Assembly (NCBI GenBank): GCA_934718275.1
Contig: CAKUZD010000004.1
Coordinates: 62,001-126,000, forward strand
Length of the DNA stretch: 64,000 nt
Source of the DNA: an uncultured Candidatus Melainabacteria bacterium
GTDB lineage: Bacteria; Cyanobacteriota; Vampirovibrionia; Gastranaerophilales; Gastranaerophilaceae
Direction: 5' to 3'
Position 1 is the stretch's first letter. Each line of letters begins with the position of its first letter. Shown here in pieces: positions 34,448-42,620 of this stretch. The notes under the pieces were generated by a model. That model was given only the letters and a program-made list of their open reading frames with translations. It was not told where the DNA came from and made no database searches. The position numbers were made by a program, and so were the translations under genes.

Positions 34448-35911
34448 ATGGCAGTAAATACCCCTAAACAAACAGCTCACTTAAAAAAAGAAATTTTGGT
34501 GAGATTAATAAAAGCTTATTTAAGTGATAATTTTGAAGAAAATACAAGGTTAATTCCTTACGATATGCGTCCAAAAGGAAGTGAAGTTCCATACAGATGT
34601 TGTATTTACAAAGAAAGAGCAGTTCTTAGAGATAGAGCAATTGCGGGATTGGGTGCTTCTATTGAAGAAACAGATGACAGTACACTTCTTTCGGAAGTTG
34701 CAAAAAATGCAGAAAAAAGAGAAAGACCGGAAGAACATCCTTTGACAGTTCTTACAACAGCTTGTAAAGGTTGTGTGCCTTCAAGAATTTATGTAACGGA
34801 TTTGTGTCAAGGTTGTGTTGCAAGGCCTTGTGAAAGTACTTGTAAATTTGGTGCAATTTCTGTTCATGACGGGAAATCACATATTGATCCGGAAAAATGT
34901 AAGAATTGCGGAATGTGTGCTCAAGTTTGTCCTTATCAAGCAATTCAAAGAATTATTGTTCCTTGTGAAAATGCCTGCCCTGTAGGCGCTATTGCAAAAG
35001 ATGAAGAAGGTCATGCAAGGATTGATTTTGATAAATGTATTTCTTGTGGTAAATGTGCATCAGCTTGCCCGTTTGGAGCTGTTCATGAAAAAAGCCAAAT
35101 TATTGATGTTTTAAAAAATATTAAAGCAGGCAAGAATGTTATTGCGATGATTGCTCCTGCTATGGTTGGTCAATTGCCTTGTACTGCAACTCAGTTAAAA
35201 GAAGCTATTATGGAACTTGGTTTCGCTGATGTTTATGAAGTTGCTCAAGGTGCGGATATTACAAGTAAAAATGAATCAGTAGAATTTATTGAAAGAATGG
35301 AAAAAGGTGAAAAATTTATGACTACTTCTTGTTGTGCAGGTTACAATGAGTTAGTAGATAAACATGTTCCTGAAATGAAACCATTCCGCTCTGATACAAA
35401 AACTCCAATGTATTATACGGCAGAAATCGTTAAGAAAGAAAATCCTGATGCAGTGACTGTTTTCTTCAGTCCTTGTGTTGCTAAAAAACGCGAAGCCTTA
35501 AATAATAACAATGTTGATTACGTAATCAATTATGAAGAAGTTGGAGCATGGATGATTGCAAAAGGTATTCAAGTTGCTGAATGTAAGGACAGTGAATTTA
35601 AGGCTAAAGCATCTGCTGAAGCAAGAAATTACTGTGTAACAGGTGGTGTTGCAAAAGCTGTTCAAGCTCTTATCCCTGATGATGTTGAAGTTAAACCTGT
35701 TGTTATAGATGGTTTAAACAAACAATCAGTAAGAGATTTAAAGAAATATGCCAAGAATGGTGCTTGTGATTTGGGTAACTTGATAGAAGTTATGGCTTGT
35801 ACAGGCGGTTGTTTAGGTGGAAATTCTACTGTAAATGCCTTTAAGCCTGCATTGAAACAGGTTACTGCTTATGTAAATGAAAGTAAACCATACTCAGAAG
35901 TGCATAAATAA
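34448..35911 (+). CDS. [FeFe] hydrogenase, group B type (catalytic, ferredoxin-coupled)
   Basis: A 487-residue single-subunit hydrogenase. The N-terminal part binds several 4Fe-4S clusters (LCQGCVARPCESTC, CKNCGMCAQVCPYQA, CISCGKCASACPFGA). The H-cluster motifs are complete: motif 1 TTSCCAGYNELVDK, motif 2 FFSPCVAKKREAL, motif 3 VMACTGGCLGGNST. The CCAGY form of motif 1 and the insert-poor length fit the group B family (TIGR04105-like). It would evolve H2 from reduced ferredoxin in fermentation. It needs HydF, whose tail is at base 1, plus HydE/HydG not seen here. Confidence 0.92.
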   Translation: MAVNTPKQTAHLKKEILVRLIKAYLSDNFEENTRLIPYDMRPKGSEVPYRCCIYKERAVLRDRAIAGLGASIEETDDSTLLSEVAKNAEKRERPEEHPLTVLTTACKGCVPSRIYVTDLCQGCVARPCESTCKFGAISVHDGKSHIDPEKCKNCGMCAQVCPYQAIQRIIVPCENACPVGAIAKDEEGHARIDFDKCISCGKCASACPFGAVHEKSQIIDVLKNIKAGKNVIAMIAPAMVGQLPCTATQLKEAIMELGFADVYEVAQGADITSKNESVEFIERMEKGEKFMTTSCCAGYNELVDKHVPEMKPFRSDTKTPMYYTAEIVKKENPDAVTVFFSPCVAKKREALNNNNVDYVINYEEVGAWMIAKGIQVAECKDSEFKAKASAEARNYCVTGGVAKAVQALIPDDVEVKPVVIDGLNKQSVRDLKKYAKNGACDLGNLIEVMACTGGCLGGNSTVNAFKPALKQVTAYVNESKPYSEVHK

Positions 35912-35920
35912 ATCTAAATA

Positions 35921-36025
35921 TATAGGTGAATTAAGACTATAAGCAAATAAGTTCGTTACAAGCGTTTTAGCGTACAAAAATAAAAAATCGAACGAAATGA
36001 GCGAAATGACTTGTTCACCTATTTA
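35921..36025. repeat. Diverged palindromic intergenic repeat (copy D)
   Basis: ATAGGTGAA and its complement TTCACCTAT flank about 85 bases. Read on the minus strand, the core (cattTCGCTcattTCG, then TACGCTAAAACGCTTGTAACGAACTT) resembles the core of the lpx-region repeats at 48335, 49284 and 50811. It is probably a diverged relative. Confidence 0.5.
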
Positions 36026-36076
36026 TTTATAAAAATTGTTGCGATATATTTTTAAAAAGAAAAAGATAGAAAAATT

Positions 36077-37234
36077 ATGGAAAATAAGAAGAAGAAAATT
36101 AGTATAATAGGTTCAACAGGTTCAATTGGAACACAAGCTTTAGAAGTTATTGAAAAACTTCAAGATAAATTTGAAATTATTGCTCTTGCGGGAGGGCGTA
36201 ATGTTGAATTGTTAAAAAAACAAGCAGAAAAATTTAAACCTAAATATATATGTCACAATGCACCATTATCCATAACCCAAAATGATGAGGAGAATGTATA
36301 CGAAGTCTTTCACGGTTCAGAAGGTTTGGAAAAGATTTGTTCAGATAAGGAAAATGATATAATTCTTGTTGCTTGTTCCGGTAAAATTGGTTTAAGACCA
36401 ACATTGACAGCAATTAGAAATGGTATAGATATTGCATTGGCAAATAAAGAAACTCTTGTTATGGCGGGAGATATTGTCATGGCAGAGGCTAAAAAATATG
36501 GAGTTAAAATTGTTCCGGTTGATAGTGAGCACTGTGCAATCCACCAATGTATAAAGGATATTAAGCAGGTTGATAAACTTATTATAACCGCATCAGGTGG
36601 ACCGTTTCTACATAAAACCGTAGAAGATATGAAAAATGCAACAGTAGAACAGGCTCTTGCACATCCAAGATGGAACATGGGTAAAAAAATTACTGTGGAC
36701 AGTGCAACATTGATGAATAAAGGATTAGAAATTATTGAAGCTCACCATCTTTTTGGTTTTGATTACGAAAAAATTGATGTTGTTGTTCACCCGCAAAGTA
36801 TTGTTCACTCTGCAATTGAATATGTTGATGGTAGTGTAATTGCTCAGCTTGGTTTGCCTAGTATGCATATTCCTATCCAATATGCAATTACTTATCCTGA
36901 ACGTTTTGAGGGGATAAAATCAAAAAGTTTTAGTTTTGCTGAAATTGCTCATTTAGATTTTGAAAAGCCTGATTATGAAAAATTTCCAACAGTTAAATTG
37001 GCTTATGAAATGGGTAAAATCGGTGGTACTGCAACTGTATGTTTGAATGCTGCTAATGAAGAAGCTGTGTTTGCATTTTTGGATGGCAGAATTAAGCTAT
37101 ATAATATTTACGAAATAACTAAAAAAATGTGTGATGAACATAAAGTTATCAAAAATCCGACAATTGATGAGATTTTTGAAGTCGACAAACAAATTCGTGA
37201 AAAAACAAAAGAATATATTAATAAAGTACATTAA
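36077..37234 (+). CDS. dxr: 1-deoxy-D-xylulose 5-phosphate reductoisomerase
   Basis: First committed step of the MEP isoprenoid pathway, NADPH-dependent. The Rossmann motif is ISIIGSTGSIGTQALEVIE, the metal-site region is PVDSEHCAIHQCI, ITASGGPF follows, and HPRWNMGKKITVDSATLMNKGLEIIEAHHLF is the family signature. Length (385 residues) is normal. A diverged palindromic repeat lies just upstream, and only a weak ribosome site precedes the ATG. Confidence 0.96.
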   Translation: MENKKKKISIIGSTGSIGTQALEVIEKLQDKFEIIALAGGRNVELLKKQAEKFKPKYICHNAPLSITQNDEENVYEVFHGSEGLEKICSDKENDIILVACSGKIGLRPTLTAIRNGIDIALANKETLVMAGDIVMAEAKKYGVKIVPVDSEHCAIHQCIKDIKQVDKLIITASGGPFLHKTVEDMKNATVEQALAHPRWNMGKKITVDSATLMNKGLEIIEAHHLFGFDYEKIDVVVHPQSIVHSAIEYVDGSVIAQLGLPSMHIPIQYAITYPERFEGIKSKSFSFAEIAHLDFEKPDYEKFPTVKLAYEMGKIGGTATVCLNAANEEAVFAFLDGRIKLYNIYEITKKMCDEHKVIKNPTIDEIFEVDKQIREKTKEYINKVH

Positions 37235-37293
37235 AAAGAGAATACAGGCAAAAGGTTTTAACGAGCATTTCAACTAAACGAAAGGAGGTTAAA

Positions 37294-37368
37294 ATGTTAG
37301 TTGAAATCAGCGAAAAAGAACTACTGCTAATATTTGCAATAGTTCTTACAATCAAAATCCTTTATTAG
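37294..37368 (+). CDS. Very small hydrophobic peptide (24 residues)
   Basis: A perfect AAAGGAGGT ribosome site lies five bases before the ATG. The 24-residue product reads MLVEISEKELLLIFAIVLTI then KILY, a single hydrophobic helix. A terminator-like hairpin follows the stop. The strong ribosome site on such a short frame argues for translation; the product could be a membrane peptide, a type I toxin-like peptide or a leader. No antisense RNA was recognised. Confidence 0.45.
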   Translation: MLVEISEKELLLIFAIVLTIKILY

Positions 37369-37375
37369 GATTGCG

Positions 37376-37402
37376 AGTAAGGGTGTTAGCGCCACCCTTG
37401 CT
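37376..37402 (+). terminator. Terminator after the 24-residue peptide
   Basis: AGTAAGGGTG pairs with CACCCTTGCT across a seven-base loop (one G-U wobble); a T-rich stretch follows. Confidence 0.6.
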
Positions 37403-37474
37403 TGTATTTTCATTTTAACTTTTTTTTTTTTATTTTTCAAGTGTTATGTTTTTATTTTTTACATTTTACAACTT

Positions 37475-37678
37475 TTAATCCGGTATAAATTCAAATATTT
37501 CTTGAGAATTTCTCTCTAAAGCGTTGCAAAGTTTGTTAAGGGTGTCAAAGTCTATTCCCTTAGTTTTGTTGTGGTAAATTTTGTTTAAAGCATTTTGGCT
37601 AATTCCGGTTAGTTTTGAAAGTTCTGAAACTCTCATTCTTTGTTCGCCTAAGATTATTGAAAGTCTGTTTTTAATCAT
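37475..37678 (-). CDS. Cro/C1-type helix-turn-helix regulator (67 residues)
   Basis: A minimal XRE-family protein: RMRVSELSKLTGISQNALNKIYH is the helix-turn-helix, followed by FDTLNKLCNALERNSQEIFEFIPD as in small YozG-like regulators. It has no extra domain. It is divergent from the pseudopilin gene and may control itself or a neighbour. Confidence 0.85.
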   Translation of the reverse strand: MIKNRLSIILGEQRMRVSELSKLTGISQNALNKIYHNKTKGIDFDTLNKLCNALERNSQEIFEFIPD

Positions 37679-37768
37679 AAAGACATTTTATCAATTTATA
37701 GGTAAAGGGTTGTAAATGATATTCATACATGTTATAATTACAAGTATAGATGTATAAATTGGAAATAT

Positions 37769-38674
37769 TTGTTTACATGGAAGTTGGTTATGAAAGATTT
37801 ATTTAATTTTCAAGAATTATTTTGTCGCGAGCAATTAAACAATATTTATAATGTATTGCACAAAAAGTGCGCAACGGCATGTATTGGTAATATGAACAAA
37901 AATAGCTTTAATGATATGTTCTTTTCACGTTTCACTACTCCCTTTTTATTTAAACATCACGCTTTTACTCTTGCGGAAGTCTTAATTACGCTTGGAATTA
38001 TTGGTGTTGTGGCAGCTTTGACTATGCCATCGTTAATTCAAAATTATAAAGAAAAAGAGACTGTTAGTAGAGTAAAAAAGGCATATTCAACAATTTCACA
38101 AGCTTATGCTTCTGCTTTACAAGAAAATGGGTCTCCTGAAACTTGGGGGTTAGTTTCGTTTGATATGGTTAGTGAAATTGATGAAGAAAACATTTTGTAT
38201 TATCTTAAACCGTATTTACAAATAAATGAATATTGTGGAAGTAAACCAAATGTTTGTTGGAGTAATACAAATTCGGTAGCCGGAATTTCTTTTTCGCATG
38301 CGACTGCTAAATATTATTCAAAGGCGGTTTTGTCTGATGGAACTGCTATTTTAAGTTTGGTTACTTCTCCTGTTTGCGGGGCAAGTTCGGGGCAAATTAA
38401 TGATATTTGTGGGGTAATTAGAATTGATATAAATGGCAAAAAACTGCCTAATATGCATGGGCGCGATGTTTTTTCGTTTCATGTGACAAAAGATAAAATA
38501 GTTCCAACCGGAACACAGTTAGAGCGTAAAGATAGCAATTCTTCTTTTGAAAATGGATGTGTGGGAGGGGCTCAAGGTCGAGGTTGTACGGCTTGGCTTT
38601 TGTATAACGAAAATATGGACTATTTGCATTGTCCTGAAAAACTCGGATGGGATAAAGCTCATAGTTGTAAATAG
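37769..38674 (+). CDS. Type IV pilin/type II secretion pseudopilin-like protein
   Basis: The hallmark prepilin motif is HAFTLAEVLITLGIIGVVAA, with cleavage before Phe and the conserved Glu five residues later, then a hydrophobic helix. It comes after a long, hydrophilic leader of about 60-65 residues (unusually long; a start at residue 8, base 37790, or residue 42 is possible). The mature part has Cys residues (EYCGSKPNVC, VCGASSG, HCPEKLG) likely in disulfides, and a region WSNTNSVAGISFSHA of unknown role. Such genes occur in many copies in Gastranaerophilales. Role: pilus-like or secretion fibre. Confidence 0.8.
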   Translation: MFTWKLVMKDLFNFQELFCREQLNNIYNVLHKKCATACIGNMNKNSFNDMFFSRFTTPFLFKHHAFTLAEVLITLGIIGVVAALTMPSLIQNYKEKETVSRVKKAYSTISQAYASALQENGSPETWGLVSFDMVSEIDEENILYYLKPYLQINEYCGSKPNVCWSNTNSVAGISFSHATAKYYSKAVLSDGTAILSLVTSPVCGASSGQINDICGVIRIDINGKKLPNMHGRDVFSFHVTKDKIVPTGTQLERKDSNSSFENGCVGGAQGRGCTAWLLYNENMDYLHCPEKLGWDKAHSCK

Positions 38675-41365
38675 TTATAAAATATCCAAAGGGTCTACAT
38701 CAATTGCAAGTTTTATGTCTTTTGGCATAATTATTTTGTTCATAAAACCGGAAATAAATTGATGTCCTTTTTCACTCATTTTATTTTTTATAAGAATTTG
38801 GAAGCGATATTGGCTATTAATCCTTTCTATTACGCATGGAGTAGGGCCTAAAACTTCTATTCTTTCGGATATTCCGAATTTTTCCACCATTAAACTTAAT
38901 CTCATCGCAATTTCCTGAGCCGATTTTTCAGCTCTAAAACCGTTTTGTGAACTTAAAATTAATCTAATTATTTGACTGAAAGGCGGATAATCAAATTCTT
39001 CTCTAGCAGCAATTTCTGCGGTATAGAATTCTCCATAATTTTGAGATTTTGCACTTTCTAATGCGTAAAAATCAGGGTTATAGGTTTGAAAAAGAACTTT
39101 TCCGGCAAATTCACCTCTGCCTGCTCTACCCGCAACTTGGGTTAAGAGTTGAAATCCTCTTTCAGAGGCTCTAAAATCGGGTAGATTAAAGCTTGCATCT
39201 GCGGAAATTACACCAACTAAAGTTACGTTTGGGTTATCTAAGCCTTTTGCAATCATTTGAGTTCCGATAAGAATATCAATATCTCCTCGTTGGAATTTTT
39301 CTAAAAGTCTTATATGTTCGCCTTTTCTGACCAAAATATCACTGTCTATTCGTTCAACATTGTTTTCAGGAAAAAGTTCTTTTATATATTGTTCTATTTT
39401 TTGTGTTCCTGTTCCACTGTTTTTAAAAGCATCAGACCCGCATTCAGGACAGGTGTCAGGAAAGTATTCCGTATGATTGCAGTAATGACATTTTAGCATT
39501 TGGTCTTTTGAGTGCCATATCATAGGTATTGCGCAATTAGGGCATTCAATAACGTGTCCGCAGGCTTGGCATTGTGTATAGGTAGAAAAACCTCTGCGAT
39601 TAATTAATAAAATAACTTGTTTCCCTTGTTCAATAGTCTCTTTAATTTCTGTCTGCATAGGTTTTGATATTACACTTCTGTAAGCTGCACGTCCGTATTC
39701 TTGCATATTTATAACCAAAACAGGCGGAACTTTTGCATCATTATATCGTTTTTTTAGTTCAAAAAGATTTCCTGAATTTACTGCTCTGTAGTAAGTTGAG
39801 ATATCCGGAGTTGCAGAACCTAATAATAATGGACAATTGTGGAATTCTGCCAACTTTCTTGCAACAACCCTTGCATCATAACGAGGTGTCGGAGTTGTCT
39901 GTTTATATGCTCCTTCATGTTCTTCATCTATAATTATTAAACCAATGTTTTTTAATGGCGCAAAAACGGCAGAACGAGCACCTGCAAGTATTTTAATTTC
40001 GTTTTTATATAATTTTTGCCAAACGTCATAGCGTTCGCCATCAGAAATGCTGCTGTGCCAAATTGCAACATCTTCCGTTCCAAATTTTTTTGCAAGACGT
40101 TTTGTTAATTGAGAAGCCAAAGCAATTTCCGGAGCTAGAAATAAGACATTTTTACCGGCTTTAATTGTATCGTCAATAAGTTTGAAATAAACTTCTGTTT
40201 TGCCTGATGCAGTAACTCCGTGTAGAAGTATTTCAGGGTGATTGTCGGTTTGGGTTTCACCCCTCACCCTGCCCTCTCCCACAAGGGGCGAGGGGGCAGA
40301 TATGTTTTCTAAAGTTTCATAAATTTTATTTAGTACATTTTCAATGTTTTCTATAATTTCATTATTCCAAAATCTTAAAATTTTAAAATTATTATTTTCT
40401 AAAAATTTTGTTCTTTGGTTATCTTTAGTAATATTATCGTTTTCGTTATGCTGTCCACCGTCTAATTCAACTATTAGTTTTTTCTCAAAACAGACAAAAT
40501 CAACTATATATTTATCTATTGCTTCTTGTCGTCTGAATTTATAACCGTTTAATTGGTTATTTCGTAAATAGTACCACAAGATTTTTTCAACATCTGTTGA
40601 GTTTTGGCGTAATTCTCTTGAATATTCTAAAGCTTGTTTTGTATAAAAATGTGTTGCATTTGATGTACTTTCCCTCGCCCCTTGTGGGAGAGGGTTAGGG
40701 TGAGGGGTGGATATTTTGTTTTTTATCCCTTCGTAAACTTTTTTTTGGTCTCCTGACAATTCAAATAGAGGTTCTCTTTGAGTGATTTGCAGGATATCAA
40801 GTGGGTTTCTGTATAGTTCTTCTTGATATAATTTTATACAACCTAAAGTTTCAAGTTTTTTTATTGTTGCGCGTGTTGTTTTGGCGTATTTTTCAAACAA
40901 TATCAATGGCATTTTTCCTGATTTTTCAAGGAGTTTTAAAATTTCAATTTGGCGTTTTGTTGCTCCGTCATATTTTTCAAATTCAATGAGTGTTTCTGTC
41001 TTTGAAGCTTTTTCTATTAATTTCATAGGAATAGCTGCGTTTAAAACAGTGACTAAATCGCAACAGTAATAATTTGCAACCCATTCTAAAAGTTTTAGGT
41101 AATCTATTGAAAACAGTGGGGTTTCATCAAGAATTTTGCTGATTTTTTTTACTTTAAAATCTCCGGATAAATAATCTGAAAAACCGACACAAAAAGCATT
41201 AATAAGTCCTTGTCTGCCGAATGGTACAAGAATAGCCTGACCAATTTGAATTTTGTCTTTCATATCGTCAGGTATCAGATAGCTGAAAGTCTTTACTCCA
41301 AGTCCTTTAATATTAACAAGAGCGGAGGCATATTTTTGTTGTTGTTCGAAAAGGTTTGTTTGCAT
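38675..41365 (-). CDS. priA: Primosomal helicase PriA carrying an in-frame DUF559 nuclease insertion
   Basis: PriA restarts stalled replication forks. Host parts are the N-terminal 3'-binding domain, Walker A LLHGVTASGKTEVY, DEEH motif in IIIDEEHEGAYKQ, zinc-binding cysteines (CQACGHVIECPNC, CHYCNHTEYFPDTCPECG), and helicase motifs (GTQMIAKGLDNPNV, QVAGRAGRGEF). Residues ~219-370 do not belong to PriA. They start PHPNPLPQGARE, hold a DUF559 domain (RELRQNSTDVEKILWYYLR, GYKFRRQ, IVDFVCFEKKLIVELDGGQH) and end APSPLVGEGRVRGE, encoded by a DNA inverted repeat. The insertion sits between EGIKNK and the Walker A strand. Without it the protein is ~744 residues, normal for PriA. The whole frame is open, so PriA may still work. 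Confidence 0.95.
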   Translation of the reverse strand: MQTNLFEQQQKYASALVNIKGLGVKTFSYLIPDDMKDKIQIGQAILVPFGRQGLINAFCVGFSDYLSGDFKVKKISKILDETPLFSIDYLKLLEWVANYYCCDLVTVLNAAIPMKLIEKASKTETLIEFEKYDGATKRQIEILKLLEKSGKMPLILFEKYAKTTRATIKKLETLGCIKLYQEELYRNPLDILQITQREPLFELSGDQKKVYEGIKNKISTPHPNPLPQGARESTSNATHFYTKQALEYSRELRQNSTDVEKILWYYLRNNQLNGYKFRRQEAIDKYIVDFVCFEKKLIVELDGGQHNENDNITKDNQRTKFLENNNFKILRFWNNEIIENIENVLNKIYETLENISAPSPLVGEGRVRGETQTDNHPEILLHGVTASGKTEVYFKLIDDTIKAGKNVLFLAPEIALASQLTKRLAKKFGTEDVAIWHSSISDGERYDVWQKLYKNEIKILAGARSAVFAPLKNIGLIIIDEEHEGAYKQTTPTPRYDARVVARKLAEFHNCPLLLGSATPDISTYYRAVNSGNLFELKKRYNDAKVPPVLVINMQEYGRAAYRSVISKPMQTEIKETIEQGKQVILLINRRGFSTYTQCQACGHVIECPNCAIPMIWHSKDQMLKCHYCNHTEYFPDTCPECGSDAFKNSGTGTQKIEQYIKELFPENNVERIDSDILVRKGEHIRLLEKFQRGDIDILIGTQMIAKGLDNPNVTLVGVISADASFNLPDFRASERGFQLLTQVAGRAGRGEFAGKVLFQTYNPDFYALESAKSQNYGEFYTAEIAAREEFDYPPFSQIIRLILSSQNGFRAEKSAQEIAMRLSLMVEKFGISERIEVLGPTPCVIERINSQYRFQILIKNKMSEKGHQFISGFMNKIIMPKDIKLAIDVDPLDIL
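40258..40709 (-). mobile_element. Inverted-repeat-bounded DUF559 nuclease unit inserted in priA
   Basis: A unit of 452 bases bounded by 37-base (40258-40294) and 38-base (40672-40709) inverted repeats that differ by one substitution and one indel. Inside, a minus-strand frame encodes a PDDEXK-like DUF559 domain with the catalytic-type Asp and Glu (VDFVC and VELDGGQH). The segment contains no Met, so it is translated only as part of PriA. I see no clear target-site duplication. It looks like a mobile or homing unit; the nuclease activity is inferred from family. Confidence 0.75.
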
Positions 41366-41393
41366 GTTTTTTTTAATGATGAGAAATTTAGAA

Positions 41394-41429
41394 TGAGAAG
41401 TGAAAGATAAAATATTCTTTCACTTCTCA
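41394..41429. repeat. Short perfect palindrome sharing the arm of the lpx-region repeats
   Basis: TGAGAAGTGAAAGA and its exact complement form a 14-bp stem with an 8-base loop, between priA and the PC4-like gene. The arm matches the outer arms of the 117-bp repeats at 48-51 kb. It may serve as the PC4 gene's terminator. Confidence 0.6.
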
Positions 41430-41436
41430 CAAGTGT

Positions 41437-41670
41437 TTATTCTTCTTCCATAAATTCTTTTTTAGCTTCTTGAATTGCTTCTTCTAATAAGTCAATTTGT
41501 TCAGGAGTAAAAGTTACACCTTTTTTAGTTGGAAGCCAAGTTTGGCCTTCATCTGTTGTGTAAAATATTCTCATATTCAAATAGCTTTTTCCCTTATATT
41601 CGCTAATTGAAATTTGTAATTGTTCAGTGTCTGATCTTTCGATTGCTGCTAATAATTTTGCATCTGCCAT
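41437..41670 (-). CDS. PC4-family (transcriptional coactivator p15-like) single-strand DNA-binding protein
   Basis: The start chosen is the ATG after AAGGAGAGAACA; an upstream extension has no ribosome site. The 77-residue product reads as the PC4 fold: LQISISEYKGKSYLNMRIFYTTDEGQTWLPTKKGVTFTPEQIDLLEEAI. In bacteria these small proteins bind single-stranded DNA or modulate transcription. It lies upstream of priA on the same strand, which is a sensible neighbour for a replication-restart helicase. Confidence 0.8.
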   Translation of the reverse strand: MADAKLLAAIERSDTEQLQISISEYKGKSYLNMRIFYTTDEGQTWLPTKKGVTFTPEQIDLLEEAIQEAKKEFMEEE

Positions 41671-41802
41671 TGTTCTCTCCTTATATAAATAAAATAAATT
41701 GTAAGAAACAAGCTTTAAACTTCTTCTTACACCAATAATCATACCACAGAAATTTTCATGTTAGAATTAAAGCAACAGTTAAGATAAATAAGGAGAGTAA
41801 TT

Positions 41803-42552
41803 ATGATAAAAGTTGCAGTATGTGGAGCTATGGGCAAGATGGGAAAAGAAGTTTGTCTTGCTGTAGAGGAATGCCCTGAGACAGAACTTATTGCGAAAAT
41901 AGATATAGCAAGTGATGGGATGTACCATTCTATTGCAGATGCACACAGGGTTGAAGATATTGACATATTAGTTGATTTTACACAGCCAAAATCTATTTTT
42001 GAGAATGCTAAATATTGTCTTAATAACGGAATAAAAATAGTTATAGGAACAACCGGTCTAAAAGATAGTGAAATTGAAGAATTGAAACAACTTTCCGAAG
42101 AAAAAAATACAGGATGTTTAATTGCACCAAACTTTTCTACAGGTGCTGTTTTAATGATGATGTTTGCAAAACAGGCATCCAAATATTTTGATAATGCTGA
42201 AATTATTGAACTTCATCATAACCAAAAGAAAGATGCTCCGTCCGGAACTTCTATAAAAACTGCTGCTATGATGGCAGAGGTAAAAGATGATTTTACTAAA
42301 AATAATTGCCCTGAAACAGAAACTATTGAAGGTGCAAGAGGTGGAAATTCTTATTCCAATATTCATATTCATTCTGTAAGAATGCCTGGATATATTGCTT
42401 CTCAAGAAGTTATTTTTGGAGCATCAGGACAGATTATGACTATCAGACATGATTCTATGGACAGAAAATGTTATATGCAAGGTGTTTTGCTCGCTGTAAA
42501 ACATGTATTTGAGCATAATGATTTTGTTTATGGACTTGATAATATAATGTAA
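41803..42552 (+). CDS. dapB: 4-hydroxy-tetrahydrodipicolinate reductase
   Basis: Reductase of the lysine and diaminopimelate pathway. The nucleotide motif is VAVCGAMGKMGKEV, the substrate motif is IELHHNQKKDAPSGTSI (the family's HHxxKxDAPSGT), and FGASGQIMTIRHD is near the end. Length (249 residues) is normal. AAGGAGAG lies upstream of the ATG. The stop is followed by a hairpin whose far arm runs into the start of the next gene. Confidence 0.95.
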   Translation: MIKVAVCGAMGKMGKEVCLAVEECPETELIAKIDIASDGMYHSIADAHRVEDIDILVDFTQPKSIFENAKYCLNNGIKIVIGTTGLKDSEIEELKQLSEEKNTGCLIAPNFSTGAVLMMMFAKQASKYFDNAEIIELHHNQKKDAPSGTSIKTAAMMAEVKDDFTKNNCPETETIEGARGGNSYSNIHIHSVRMPGYIASQEVIFGASGQIMTIRHDSMDRKCYMQGVLLAVKHVFEHNDFVYGLDNIM

Positions 42553-42575
42553 ATTTAATATTATTGAATGATTTG

Positions 42576-42617
42576 AAAAAACTCTTTTCACAATAAAATT
42601 TTTGTGAAAGGAGTTTT
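42576..42617 (+). terminator. Hairpin that is both dapB terminator and cover of the next ribosome site
   Basis: AAAAACTCTTTTCACAA pairs with TTGTGAAAGGAGTTTTT (a near-perfect 17-bp stem, one G-U). The 3' arm contains the AAAGGAG ribosome site of the gene at 42621 and is followed by a T run and the ATG. It is likely a terminator for dapB that also occludes translation of the NfeD-like gene. Confidence 0.65.
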
Positions 42618-42620
42618 TTT

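Noticed and set aside
40258..40709. Intein in PriA
   Set aside because: No HINT block A/B/F/G motifs, no Cys/Ser at the left junction and no His-Asn at the right; the insert is a nuclease domain without splicing signals.
41739..42182. 147-residue frame opposite dapB
   Set aside because: Antisense to a clear DapB, no motif and no ribosome site.
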